From the NCBI RefSeq assembly GCF_001514125.1, contig NZ_KQ948553.1, forward strand, positions 248,001 to 312,000: a DNA stretch of 64,000 nucleotides, given 5' to 3'. Made by a program: the position numbers and the translations under genes. Shown in pieces: positions 8,802 through 16,808 of the stretch. Each line of letters starts with the position of its first letter. The stretch's first letter is position 1. The notes under the pieces were generated by a model. The model did no database searches. It was not told the DNA's origin and was given only the letters and a program-made list of their open reading frames with translations. The stretch is from Streptomyces longwoodensis. Its GTDB lineage: Bacteria; Actinomycetota; Actinomycetes; Streptomycetales; Streptomycetaceae.

Positions 8802-9547
8802 CTGCTTCCCTGGAGGTCTCCGGCCTCGCCTTCGCCTACCCCGACGGCCACCAGGCCCTGTTCGGCGTGGACTTCTCGATCGCGCGCGGCGAGCGCGTCG
8901 CGCTGCTCGGCCCGAACGGCGCGGGCAAGACGACCCTCGTGCTGCACCTCAACGGCATCCTGTCCGGCGGCACCGGCTCGGTGACCGTCGCCGGACTGCC
9001 CGTCGGCAAGCAGCACATGGCCGAGATCCGCCGCAAGGTCGGCATCGTCTTCCAGGACCCCGACGACCAGCTCTTCATGCCGACGGTGCGCGAGGACGTC
9101 GCGTTCGGGCCCGCGGCCGCCGGGATCAAGGGCGCGGCGCTGGAGGAGCGGGTCGACCGGGCGCTCGCCCAGGTGGGCATGGCGGAGTTCAAGGAGCGTC
9201 CGCCGCACCACCTGTCGTTCGGCCAGCGGCGCCGGGTCGCCGTCGCGACAGTGCTGGCGATGGAGCCTGAGATCCTGGTCCTGGACGAGCCGTCGTCCAA
9301 CCTCGACCCGGCCTCCCGGCGCGAACTCGCCGACATCCTGCGCGCTTTGGACGTGACCGTGCTGATGGTCACCCACGACCTGCCCTACGCGCTCGAACTA
9401 TGCCCGCGCGCGCTGGTCCTGAGCGACGGCGTGATCGCGGCCGACGGCCCGACCGCCGAACTCCTCGGCGACGACGCCCTGATGCGAGCCCACCGCCTGG
9501 AGCTGCCGTTCGGCTTCGACCCGCGGTCCGTGGCCACGGGCGCGTGA
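8789..9547 (+). CDS. cbiO: ECF transporter ATPase CbiO
   Basis: ATP-binding subunit powering CbiMQ, 252 aa. Seen directly: Walker A GPNGAGKTT, Q-loop VFQDPDDQLF typical of CbiO/EcfA, the signature region HLSFGQRRRVAVA, Walker B ILVLDEPSSNLDP and switch His in VTHD. The Gln-rich 'QDPDDQ' Q-loop distinguishes ECF ATPases from ordinary importers. ATG 8789 overlaps cbiQ by 13 bp. GTG 8798 (4-bp GTGA overlap, with GGGATGGA just upstream) is an equally good start giving three fewer residues. Confidence 0.92.
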   Translation: MDPVTASLEVSGLAFAYPDGHQALFGVDFSIARGERVALLGPNGAGKTTLVLHLNGILSGGTGSVTVAGLPVGKQHMAEIRRKVGIVFQDPDDQLFMPTVREDVAFGPAAAGIKGAALEERVDRALAQVGMAEFKERPPHHLSFGQRRRVAVATVLAMEPEILVLDEPSSNLDPASRRELADILRALDVTVLMVTHDLPYALELCPRALVLSDGVIAADGPTAELLGDDALMRAHRLELPFGFDPRSVATGA

Positions 9548-9560
9548 CGCGCCGGACCCA

Positions 9561-9586
9561 GGAATCCCAGGGGCGTCGCACGCGTT
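9561..9586 (+). promoter_or_regulatory. SigR-type promoter for the serine hydrolase gene
   Basis: GGAAT at 9561-9565, exactly 18 bases, then GTT at 9584-9586 fits the Streptomyces SigR consensus GGAAT-N18-GTT (thiol-oxidative stress). It would start transcription near 9594, about 30 bases before the GTG of the hydrolase gene, leaving room for the AGAGGA ribosome-binding site. Confidence 0.62.
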
Positions 9587-9625
9587 ACCCGCAGGGTCGA
9601 AGGTGAGCCGAGAGGACGGTCGGGC

Positions 9626-10795
9626 GTGGACGTGCACGTGAACGGTGCGGTGGCGGGGGGCTTCGAGCCGGTCCGGGAGGCGTTCGCCGCCAATTTCCGC
9701 ACCCTCGGGGAGCGCGGCGCGGCGGTCGCCGTCTACCGGGACGGGCACCGGGTCGTCGACCTGTGGGGCGGCACCCGCGACGTCGACGGCACGCTGCCGT
9801 GGGAGCGGGACACCGCGCAGATCGTGCGCTCCGCGACCAAGGGCGTGGTCTCCGCCGCCCTCCTGCTGCTGCACCAGCGCGGCGAGCTGGACCTGGACGC
9901 CCCGGTGCGGACGTACTGGCCCGAGTACAAGGCGGCCGGCAAGGAGCACACGCGCGTGCGCGACCTGCTCGCCCACCGGGCGGGCGTGCCCGTGCTGGAC
10001 CGGCCGCTGACCCCCGCCGAGGCCGCCGACCCCGACCTCGCGGCCGCCGCCGTCGCCGCCCAGGCGCCCGTCTGGGAGCCCGGCACCGCGCACGGCTACC
10101 ACGCCCAGACCTTCAGCTGGCTCACCGGGGAGCTGGTGCGGCGGGTCACCGGGCGGTCCGCCGGCGCCTGGATCGCCGAGCACGTCGCCGGGCCGGCCGC
10201 CGCCGACTTCTGGCTCGGGCTGCCCGCCGCCGAGGCGCACCGCGTCGGCCGGGTCGGCCGGCTCCAGGCGCCCGAGCCGGCCGGCGCCCTGCGCGTGCGC
10301 CCCAAGCGGGCCGTCGCCGACGCCTACGCCGACCCCGCCTCCCTCACCCGGCGCGCCTTCGCCGCGATCACCCCGCTGCCCGACGAGAACGACCCCGCCT
10401 ACCGCGCGGCCGTCCTGCCCGCCTCCAACGGCATCGCCACCGCCGACGGCCTGGCCCGGACCTACGCCGCGTTGATCGGCGAGGTGGACGGCGGGCGGCG
10501 GCTGTTCACGCCGGACACCGTGGAGCTGGCGCGCGGCGAGCGGTCGGCCGGGCCCGACCGGGTGCTCGTGGTCCCGACCCGCTTCGGCCTCGGGCCCATG
10601 CTGCACGGCACCGCCTCGCCGCTGCTGTCCCCCGGCTCCTTCGGCCACCCCGGCCGCGGCGGCGCCCTGGGCTTCGCCGACCCGGAGTCGGGCATCGCCT
10701 TCGGCTACGTCACCAACGGCTTCCGCTCCAGCGTGACGGCGGACCCCCGGGCCCAGGCGCTGGTGCGGGCGGTGCGCACGGCACTCGCCGGCTGA
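9626..10795 (+). CDS. Serine hydrolase, beta-lactamase/EstB family
   Basis: Class C beta-lactamase fold hydrolase, 389 aa, of the esterase/peptidase type (EstB-like) rather than a true beta-lactamase. Seen: nucleophile motif SATK (Ser69, Lys72), a Y-x-A motif in HGYHAQTFSW around residue 157, and the C-terminal HPGRGGALGFADPESG that supplies the oxyanion/general-base region. There is no signal peptide, so it acts in the cytoplasm on an unknown ester or amide. GTG 9626 has AGAGGA about 10 bases upstream. The SigR-type promoter suggests induction by thiol oxidation. Confidence 0.9.
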   Translation: MDVHVNGAVAGGFEPVREAFAANFRTLGERGAAVAVYRDGHRVVDLWGGTRDVDGTLPWERDTAQIVRSATKGVVSAALLLLHQRGELDLDAPVRTYWPEYKAAGKEHTRVRDLLAHRAGVPVLDRPLTPAEAADPDLAAAAVAAQAPVWEPGTAHGYHAQTFSWLTGELVRRVTGRSAGAWIAEHVAGPAAADFWLGLPAAEAHRVGRVGRLQAPEPAGALRVRPKRAVADAYADPASLTRRAFAAITPLPDENDPAYRAAVLPASNGIATADGLARTYAALIGEVDGGRRLFTPDTVELARGERSAGPDRVLVVPTRFGLGPMLHGTASPLLSPGSFGHPGRGGALGFADPESGIAFGYVTNGFRSSVTADPRAQALVRAVRTALAG

Positions 10796-10828
10796 CCCCG
10801 AGCGCCCCCGGGACCCGTCCCGCGCCGC

Positions 10829-11104
10829 TCAGACGTGGATCGGGTGGGAGGTGCGGCCCGACGCCGAGTCGATCTCGTCGTGCGCCTTGGTCAGCAGCCG
10901 CATGGCGATCTCGTTGAGCGCCCGGGCGCCCGCGATCTCCTCGCCCGTGCGCGGTTGGTCGGCGTCGGTGTCGTGGCGCGTGGCGTGCCCGTGGGCGCGG
11001 ACCTCGGTGCCGTCGGGCAACCGCACCAGCGCCACCGCGCGCGTGTGCCGGCCGTCCTCCAGGAACTCCAGCTCGACGTGCCATCCCACTGCGGTGTGCA
11101 TCAT
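10829..11104 (-). CDS. DUF1876 domain-containing protein
   Basis: Small (91 aa) cytoplasmic protein matching the actinobacterial DUF1876 pattern: WHVELEFLEDGRHTRAVALVRLPDG, then RAHGHATRHD, and C-terminal EIAGARALNEIAMRLL. The function is unknown; family members are often found near stress and dormancy genes. ATG 11104 is chosen because GGAGG lies 8 bases upstream on the coding strand; an ATG directly after it (11101) is also possible. It converges on the serine hydrolase. Confidence 0.82.
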   Translation of the reverse strand: MMHTAVGWHVELEFLEDGRHTRAVALVRLPDGTEVRAHGHATRHDTDADQPRTGEEIAGARALNEIAMRLLTKAHDEIDSASGRTSHPIHV

Positions 11105-11192
11105 CAGGACCACCTCCACGAGACCTGCTTCCAGGGTGCTCCTCGGGACCTGCTGACGCACGCGACCACCGGGCCGCTATGTTGATGCGGCC

Positions 11193-12221
11193 ATGCACAG
11201 CACAGACCAGCTCGCCCAGCAGCCGCCGGACACCGCCCGGGACGGGGACGCCGTCCGCGCCCGGGAGTGGCCCCGGCACTGGCCGCTCCTGCTGCTGGGC
11301 GCCGCCCTGCTGCCCGGGACCGCGCTGGTCGTCCTGGGCCGGTGGACGGACGCGCCCGCCGTCCTGGCGTGGCGGACGGTGTGCCTGGCGGTCTGCGTGC
11401 AGGCGCTGCCCTTCCTCCTCCTCGGCACGGCGCTGTCGGGTGCGATCAACGCCTTCGTGCCCGCCTCGGTGTTCCAGCGGGTGCTGCCCCGGCGCGGCGC
11501 GCTCGCCGTGCCCGTCGCCGGAGTGGCCGGAGTGGTGCTGCCGGGGTGCGAGTGCGCGTCGGTGCCGGTCGCGAAGAGCCTGATCGGACGCGGGGTGACC
11601 CCGGCGGCCGCGTTCGCGTTCCTGCTGTCCGCGCCGGCCGTCAACCCGATCGTGCTCACCGCCACCGCCGTCGCCTTCCCGGGCCGCCCGGAGATGGTGC
11701 TGGCCCGGCTGGTGGCCTCCCTGGCCGCCGCCTGCGTCATGGGCTGGCTGTGGCTGTGGCTCGGCAGGGAGGAGTGGCTGCGCCCGTCCGTACGGCACAC
11801 CGGGCACCGGCCGGGGCACAGCCGCTGGGCGGAGTTCCGGGCCGGCTTCCAGCACGACCTGCTGCACGCGGGCGGGTTCCTGGTGGTGGGCGCGATGGCC
11901 GCGGCCACCTTCAACGTCGCCGTCCCGCGGTCCGTGCTCGACACCTTCGCCGGGTCGGCCTGGCTGTCGGTGCTGTTCCTGGCGGCGCTGGCCGTGCTGC
12001 TGGCGGTGTGCTCGGAGGCGGACGCCTTCGTGGCGGCCTCGCTGTCCGGTTTCTCGCCGGTGGCGCGGCTGACGTTCATGGTGGTCGGCCCGATGGTCGA
12101 CCTGAAGCTGATCGCGCTGCAGACCGGCACCTTCGGGCGGGCCTTCGCGGTCCGCTTCTCCACGGCCACGGCGGTGGTCGCGGTGGCGTGCAGCGCGCTC
12201 GTCGGGGGGATCCTGCTGTGA
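11193..12221 (+). CDS. Permease of the DUF318/UPF0718 (ArsP_1) family
   Basis: Integral-membrane protein, 342 aa, with eight or so hydrophobic segments. The family signature GCECASVPVAKSL sits at residues 118-130 and a second conserved block CSEADAFVAASL near 271. Members include arsenical permeases and other soft-metal or organometal carriers; the substrate cannot be read from sequence. GTG of the next gene overlaps its stop (GTGA), and this permease/TIGR03943 pair is conserved widely, so both products probably work together. TATGTT at 11178-11183 is a possible -10 and no clear ribosome-binding site precedes the ATG. Confidence 0.85.
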   Translation: MHSTDQLAQQPPDTARDGDAVRAREWPRHWPLLLLGAALLPGTALVVLGRWTDAPAVLAWRTVCLAVCVQALPFLLLGTALSGAINAFVPASVFQRVLPRRGALAVPVAGVAGVVLPGCECASVPVAKSLIGRGVTPAAAFAFLLSAPAVNPIVLTATAVAFPGRPEMVLARLVASLAAACVMGWLWLWLGREEWLRPSVRHTGHRPGHSRWAEFRAGFQHDLLHAGGFLVVGAMAAATFNVAVPRSVLDTFAGSAWLSVLFLAALAVLLAVCSEADAFVAASLSGFSPVARLTFMVVGPMVDLKLIALQTGTFGRAFAVRFSTATAVVAVACSALVGGILL

Positions 12222-12985
12222 GACGTCCCGTCCAGGCACTGCTGCTCGCCCTCAGCGGCCTCGGCCTGCTCCAGGCGACGCTGTTCTCCGACCTGTTCCT
12301 GCGCTACGTCAAGGAGGGCATGCGCCCGCTGCTGGTGGCGTCCGGCGTGGTGCTGCTGGCCCTCGGGGCGGCGGAGGGCTGGTCGTACGCGGCCCGGCTG
12401 CGGCGGGCCCCGGCGGCCGACGGTGCCGCCGCCTCCGCCGGGGACCCCCACGGGCACGACCACGGGCACGGCCCGCCGTGGGTCGCCTGGCTGCTCTTCC
12501 TGCCCGCGCTCAGCCTGCTGTTCTGGGCGCCGCCCGCCCTCGGCGCCTACACCGCCTCCCGGGAGACGCCCCAGGCCGTCCCCGTCACGGACCAGGACGC
12601 CTTCGACCCGCTGCCCGCGACCTCCCCGCTGCCGCTCACGCTCGGCGACTTCACGCGCCGGGTGCAGCAGGACCGGTCACGGGCCGTCCAGGGCCGTACG
12701 GTGCTGATGGCCGGGTTCGTCACGCCCGACGGCAGCGGCGACGGCTGGTACCTGACCCGGCTGATCCTCAACTGCTGTGCCGCCGACGCCCAGTCGGTCA
12801 AGGTGCGCGTCCACGGCGTGGCGGCGCCGAAGGCCGACACCTGGGTCGCGGTCACCGGGACCTGGCACCCGTCCGGCACCCTGGGCACCCCCTCGGCGGA
12901 GGCCGGCCTGGACGCCCGTACGGTCGAGCGCATCGCCCGCCCGTCCAACGGCTACACGGACGGCCCGCCCCTCGTCACCCGGTGA
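12218..12985 (+). CDS. TIGR03943/DUF1980 family protein, partner of the permease
   Basis: 255 aa. Two N-terminal transmembrane helices and one further helix (about 87-107) frame a His-rich loop HGHDHGHG at residues 78-85, a likely metal-binding tract. The extracytoplasmic C-terminal domain has NCCAADAQSVKVRV near residue 183 and RTVLMAGFVTPD, features of the TIGR03943 repeat/OB-like family. It begins at GTG overlapping the permease stop. In other bacteria the equivalent pair (YcgR/YcgQ type) is always adjacent, which supports a two-component membrane complex handling a metal or cofactor. Confidence 0.82.
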   Translation: MRRPVQALLLALSGLGLLQATLFSDLFLRYVKEGMRPLLVASGVVLLALGAAEGWSYAARLRRAPAADGAAASAGDPHGHDHGHGPPWVAWLLFLPALSLLFWAPPALGAYTASRETPQAVPVTDQDAFDPLPATSPLPLTLGDFTRRVQQDRSRAVQGRTVLMAGFVTPDGSGDGWYLTRLILNCCAADAQSVKVRVHGVAAPKADTWVAVTGTWHPSGTLGTPSAEAGLDARTVERIARPSNGYTDGPPLVTR

Positions 12986-13008
12986 GCCGCCGTGGCCGGC
13001 GGCGTCAC
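12982..13008. terminator. Bidirectional terminator built over both stop codons
   Basis: GCCGCC (12986-12991), loop GTGGCC, and GGCGGC (12998-13003) form a stem that extends, with one bulged G, into GTGA (12982-12985) pairing with TCAC (13005-13008). The stop codon of the plus-strand gene therefore pairs with that of the minus-strand gene. Confidence 0.5.
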
Positions 13009-13499
13009 GCGGGACGTTCGCGCACGTCCGCCAGGGTGGCGCCGGCGTGCGCGACCAGCTCCCGCGGGGCCATCGGGAAGACGGTGTGCGGGTCGCCGGC
13101 GGCCGCCCAGACGACGTCGTGCGCGAGGAGGCCGCGGTCGGCCAGGACCCGGGTCGCGGTGCGGTGCCCGAACGGCGGCACGCCGCCGATGGCGTACCCG
13201 GTGGTCTCCCTGACGAGGGCCGCGTCGGCGCGGGTGACGGCATCGGCGCCGAGCTCCTTGCGGACGAGGTCGACGTCGACGCGGGAGGCGCCGTCCATGA
13301 GGACCAGGACGGGCACCCCGTCGGCGGCGAAGACCAGCGACTTGCAGATCCGGCTCAGCTCGCACCCGATCGCGGCCGCGGCCTCGGCGGCGGTGCGCGT
13401 CGCGTCGGGGAAGCGGCGGACCTGGGCGTTCAGCGCGTCGAGGCCCATCCCGCGCAGGGCCTGGGCGAAGAGGGGGTGTGCTGCGTCCGGCGTCGTCAT
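13005..13499 (-). CDS. YbaK/EbsC family aminoacyl-tRNA deacylase
   Basis: 164-residue editing-domain protein that hydrolyses mischarged tRNA (typically Cys-tRNAPro or Ala-tRNAPro). Seen: the conserved CKSLVFAADG (catalytic Lys in a KS(L/I)-type motif) near residue 52, and TGYAIGGVPPFGH, the family's substrate-loop GGxxPxGH, near residue 101. ATG 13499 is chosen because TAGCAT (13507-13512, minus strand) lies exactly 7 bases before it with no Shine-Dalgarno, the leaderless arrangement; an ATG three codons upstream would overlap the -10. Confidence 0.9.
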   Translation of the reverse strand: MTTPDAAHPLFAQALRGMGLDALNAQVRRFPDATRTAAEAAAAIGCELSRICKSLVFAADGVPVLVLMDGASRVDVDLVRKELGADAVTRADAALVRETTGYAIGGVPPFGHRTATRVLADRGLLAHDVVWAAAGDPHTVFPMAPRELVAHAGATLADVRERPA

Positions 13500-13546
13500 G
13501 GACGGCATGCTAGGGGCAGGCGCGGGCGAACGCGTTGACGTGCGGC

Positions 13547-13576
13547 GGGGGCCGGCCCCGTCAGAGGCCGGCCCCC
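13547..13576 (-). terminator. Terminator of the MMPL transporter gene
   Basis: Perfect 11-bp inverted repeat GGGGGCCGGCC (13547-13557) and GGCCGGCCCCC (13566-13576) with an 8-base loop, 70 bp after the MMPL stop and just upstream of the ybaK start. No T-run follows, as is usual for Streptomyces terminators. Confidence 0.7.
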
Positions 13577-13646
13577 GTCCTGTGGGCCGGTGGGGGTGCC
13601 CCGTCCCCACGGATCCCCCACCGGCCGTTCCGGGCGGAGCGGTGCG

Positions 13647-15869
13647 TCAGGCGCGCACGAGCTCCTTGTCGTCGTCGTCCCGGCTGGGGGCGCCGGAGGC
13701 GGTGCGCAGGCCCTCGCCCTCGACGTCGACGTTGGGCAGGACGCGGTCCAGCCACTTCGGCAGCCACCAGGCGCGGCGGCCGAGCAGCGCGAGGACGGCC
13801 GGGACCAGAGCCATGCGGACGACGAAGGCGTCGAAGAAGACGGCGATGGCGAGGCCGAAGCCGATCATCTTCACCATCGACTCGCTGGAGCCGATGAAGC
13901 CGGCGAACACCGCCATCATGATCACCGCGGCGGCGGTGACGACCCGCGCGCCGTGCTTGAAGCCGGTGACCACGGCCTGGCTCGGCTTCTCGCCGTGGAC
14001 GTAGGCCTCCCGCATCCGGGTCACGAGGAACACCTCGTAGTCCATGGCGAGGCCGAAGACCACGCCGACCATGAAGATCGGCATCATCGACATCACCGGG
14101 CCGGTCTCCTCGACGCCCATCAGGCCGGACAGCCAGCCCCACTGGAAGACCGCGACCACCGCGCCGAGCGCCGCCATGACGCTCAGCAGGAAGCCGAGGG
14201 CCGCCTTCAGCGGGACCAGGAGCGAGCGGAACACCACGATCAACAGCAGGAAGGCCAGGCCGACGACCAGCGCCAGGTAGGGCACGAGCGCGTCGTTGAG
14301 CTTCTGGGAGACGTCGATGTTCATCGCGGTCGAGCCGGTGACCAGCACGCTCGCGTCGGAGTCGGCCTTGACGTCCGCGCCCTTGTCGCGGATCGCGTGG
14401 ACCAGGTCCTCGGTGGTCGCCGAGGACGGCTTGGAGCCGGGGATCACGGTGATGGTGGCCGTGTCGCCCGCCTTGTTGGCCGCGGCCGGGGTGACGGTGA
14501 CGACGTCGTCCAGGCGCTTGATCTCGTTGCCGACGTCCCGGAAGACGGCCTGCGGGTCGGTGCTGTCCTTGGCGTCCACCACGACCATCAGCGGGCCGTT
14601 GAAGCCGGGGCCGAAGCCCTCGGAGAGCAGGTCGTAGGCGCGGCGCTGGGTGGTGGACGTCGGCTGGGAGCCGTCGTCGGGCAGGCCCAGTTCCAGGGAG
14701 GCCGCCGGGACCGCCGCAGCGCCGAGGCCGACGACGCCGAGCAGCAGGACGGCGACGGGGCGGCGGACGACGAAGGACGCCCAGCGGGTGCCCAGGTTGG
14801 GCTTGGCCGCGCGGTCGGCCGCGCGGGCCCGGCCGCCGCCCAGGAGCTTGCTCTTCTCGCCCATGGGGCGCACCTTGCGGCCCGCGTAGCCGAGCAGGGC
14901 CGGGATCATCGTCAGCGCGATGAGGACGGCGACGGCGACCGTGCCCGCGGCGGCGACGCCCATCTTGGTCAGCATCGGGATGTTGACCACGGACAGGCCC
15001 ACCAGGGCGATGACGACGGTGAGGCCGGCGAAGACCACCGCGGAGCCGGCGGTGCCGACGGCGCGGCCGGCGGCCTCCTCGCGCTCGCGGCCCTCGGCGA
15101 GTTCGGCCCGGTAGCGGGAGACGATGAACAGCGCGTAGTCGATGCCGACGGCCAGGCCGATCATCGTGGCCAGCGTGGAGGTGGTCGAGCCGAGGTCCAG
15201 GGTGCCGGCCAGCGCGGTGATGGTGGAGACGCCGATGCCGACGCCGATGAGCGCGGTCAGCAGGGGCAGTCCGGCCGCGATCAGCGAGCCGAAGGTGATG
15301 ACCAGGACGACGGCCGCGATGCCGATGCCGATGACCTCGGTGGCGCCGGTCTCGGGGGCGGCGCTCAGCGCGTCGCCGCCGACCTCGACGGTCAGCCCGG
15401 CGTCCCGGGCGTCCTGCGCGGCCTCCTCCAGCGCGTCGCGCGAGGAGTCCTCCAGCTCCATGCCGGAGACGTCGTACTTCACGGAGGCGTACGCGATCGT
15501 GCCGTCCTTGCTGACGGCCTTGCCGGTGTAGGGGTCGGCGACGGAGGCGACCTCGGAGCCGTCGGACAGGGTGCCGACGGTCTTCTCGACGGTGGCCTTG
15601 TTGCCGGCGTCCGTGATCTTCTCGCCGGCCGGGGCCTTGAAGACGACCCGGGCGGTGGCACCGTCGGCGCTCGCCCCGGGGAAGCGCTGTTCGAGCAGGT
15701 CGAAGGCCTTCTGGGCCTCGGTGCCCGGGATGGAGAAGGAGGTGTTGCCGGCGGCGGGCGCGTTGGCGGCACCGACCCCGGCGAGGGTCAGCAGCGCCAC
15801 CCAGATCAGGGCGACGACGTGTCGTCGGCGGAAGGCGAACCGGCCGAGCCGGTACAGGAACGTGGCCAC
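13647..15869 (-). CDS. MMPL/RND family transporter
   Basis: 740-residue proton-driven RND-type exporter of the MmpL class (lipids, siderophores or drugs). Architecture: one N-terminal helix, an extracytoplasmic domain (about 40-185), five or six helices with GLAVGIDYALFIVSRYR near 238 (the conserved GxxxDY proton-relay motif), a second periplasmic-side domain (about 385-515), and helices repeating FGLAMDYEVFLVTRMRE near 640. Both DY motifs are intact. It lies directly downstream of a divergently unrelated TetR gene on the same strand (127-bp gap), so the TetR probably controls it. GTG start at 15867-15869. Confidence 0.93.
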   Translation of the reverse strand: MATFLYRLGRFAFRRRHVVALIWVALLTLAGVGAANAPAAGNTSFSIPGTEAQKAFDLLEQRFPGASADGATARVVFKAPAGEKITDAGNKATVEKTVGTLSDGSEVASVADPYTGKAVSKDGTIAYASVKYDVSGMELEDSSRDALEEAAQDARDAGLTVEVGGDALSAAPETGATEVIGIGIAAVVLVITFGSLIAAGLPLLTALIGVGIGVSTITALAGTLDLGSTTSTLATMIGLAVGIDYALFIVSRYRAELAEGREREEAAGRAVGTAGSAVVFAGLTVVIALVGLSVVNIPMLTKMGVAAAGTVAVAVLIALTMIPALLGYAGRKVRPMGEKSKLLGGGRARAADRAAKPNLGTRWASFVVRRPVAVLLLGVVGLGAAAVPAASLELGLPDDGSQPTSTTQRRAYDLLSEGFGPGFNGPLMVVVDAKDSTDPQAVFRDVGNEIKRLDDVVTVTPAAANKAGDTATITVIPGSKPSSATTEDLVHAIRDKGADVKADSDASVLVTGSTAMNIDVSQKLNDALVPYLALVVGLAFLLLIVVFRSLLVPLKAALGFLLSVMAALGAVVAVFQWGWLSGLMGVEETGPVMSMMPIFMVGVVFGLAMDYEVFLVTRMREAYVHGEKPSQAVVTGFKHGARVVTAAAVIMMAVFAGFIGSSESMVKMIGFGLAIAVFFDAFVVRMALVPAVLALLGRRAWWLPKWLDRVLPNVDVEGEGLRTASGAPSRDDDDKELVRA

Positions 15870-15996
15870 GGGGGCGTACTCCCGGTCAGTCGTGGGGTGG
15901 TCAGGGCAGGGGTGATCGACCCGCGGTGGGGACAGGGGTGATCGGCCCGACGACGTGAGCGGTGACGTCAGGTGAAGTCCGGGACGTGGGACCCGG

Positions 15997-16596
15997 TCAG
16001 CTGGTGGGGACGCCGAGGGCGGGGAGGACCACGGCGTCGATGTACGAGGTGAGGAACTCCTGCGTCGGCGGCTGGTCGTCGAGCAGCGCCCGGGTGGCGA
16101 AGCCGCCGACCATCATGTGCAGCAGGAAGTCCAGTGCGGGGCAGTCGGGGCGGACCTCGCCCCGGTCGACCGCGCGCCGGATCACCTCGTGGAAGGAGGA
16201 CATCTCCGGTTCGACGAGCTGCGAGCGGAAGGCCGCCCGCAGGTCGGCGTTGTTGTGCATCGCCATCGCGACGCCCCGCATGAGCGCGGAGTTCCGCTCG
16301 ATGGTGCAGTCGTCCTCCAGGCGGACCAGGGCGTGCAGGTCGCCCCGGAGGCTGCCGGTGTCGATCTCGTCGATGCGGCCCGGCTTGCTGTGCCGGATGG
16401 CCCGGACGACCAGTTCGGCCTTGCCGCCCCACTGGCGGTAGAGCGTGGCCTTGCTGGAGCGGGTGCGGGCGGCGACGGCGTCCATGGTCAGGGCGTCGTA
16501 GCCGACCTCGCGGAGCAGGTCGAGGACCGCCTCGTACAGCTCGGCCTCGCGCTCGGGCGTGATGCGACTGCGACGCGCCGTCGCGGTTTCCGTCAT
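15997..16596 (-). CDS. TetR family repressor, likely regulator of the MMPL exporter
   Basis: 199 aa. The N-terminal helix-turn-helix is clear: ITPEREAELYEAVLDLLREVGYDALTMDAVAARTRSSKATLYRQWGGK (about 12-58 when read in order), with a TetR_C-type ligand domain after it (TetR_C_11-like, MHNNADLRAAFRSQLVEPEM). It precedes the MMPL gene in the same orientation. A palindromic operator (16689-16703) lies about 95 bp upstream of its start in the shared region with the tricorn gene, consistent with autoregulation. Confidence 0.9.
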   Translation of the reverse strand: MTETATARRSRITPEREAELYEAVLDLLREVGYDALTMDAVAARTRSSKATLYRQWGGKAELVVRAIRHSKPGRIDEIDTGSLRGDLHALVRLEDDCTIERNSALMRGVAMAMHNNADLRAAFRSQLVEPEMSSFHEVIRRAVDRGEVRPDCPALDFLLHMMVGGFATRALLDDQPPTQEFLTSYIDAVVLPALGVPTS

Positions 16597-16688
16597 GCCG
16601 TGCGCCCCTCTCCGCTCCCGCGGTCGGTGACCCCGGACCGGGCCCGGGTGTCCTTGTGCAAGACGAACATACCCCGTTTGTCAACGAA

Positions 16689-16703
16689 ACGAAACAGTTT
16701 CGT
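16689..16703. promoter_or_regulatory. 15-bp palindromic TetR-type operator
   Basis: ACGAAAC-A-GTTTCGT is a perfect palindrome, preceded by another GAAAC half (16685-16690 region). On the minus strand TTGACA follows immediately, a near-perfect -35, so binding here would control the tetR promoter and possibly the tricorn gene in the other direction. Confidence 0.6.
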
Positions 16704-16808
16704 ACGTGTCCTGGCTCACGTGTGTAAGAGCCGGGTAAGAGAAGGCCCCGGCGGCACGCGGACCGCCCACGAGTTGCCCGGCCCCGCGCACCGGAAAAGC
16801 ATGGGGAG

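Noticed and set aside
9626-10795. Beta-lactamase resistance gene
   Set aside because: No signal peptide and an EstB-like motif set; esterase or peptidase is more likely.
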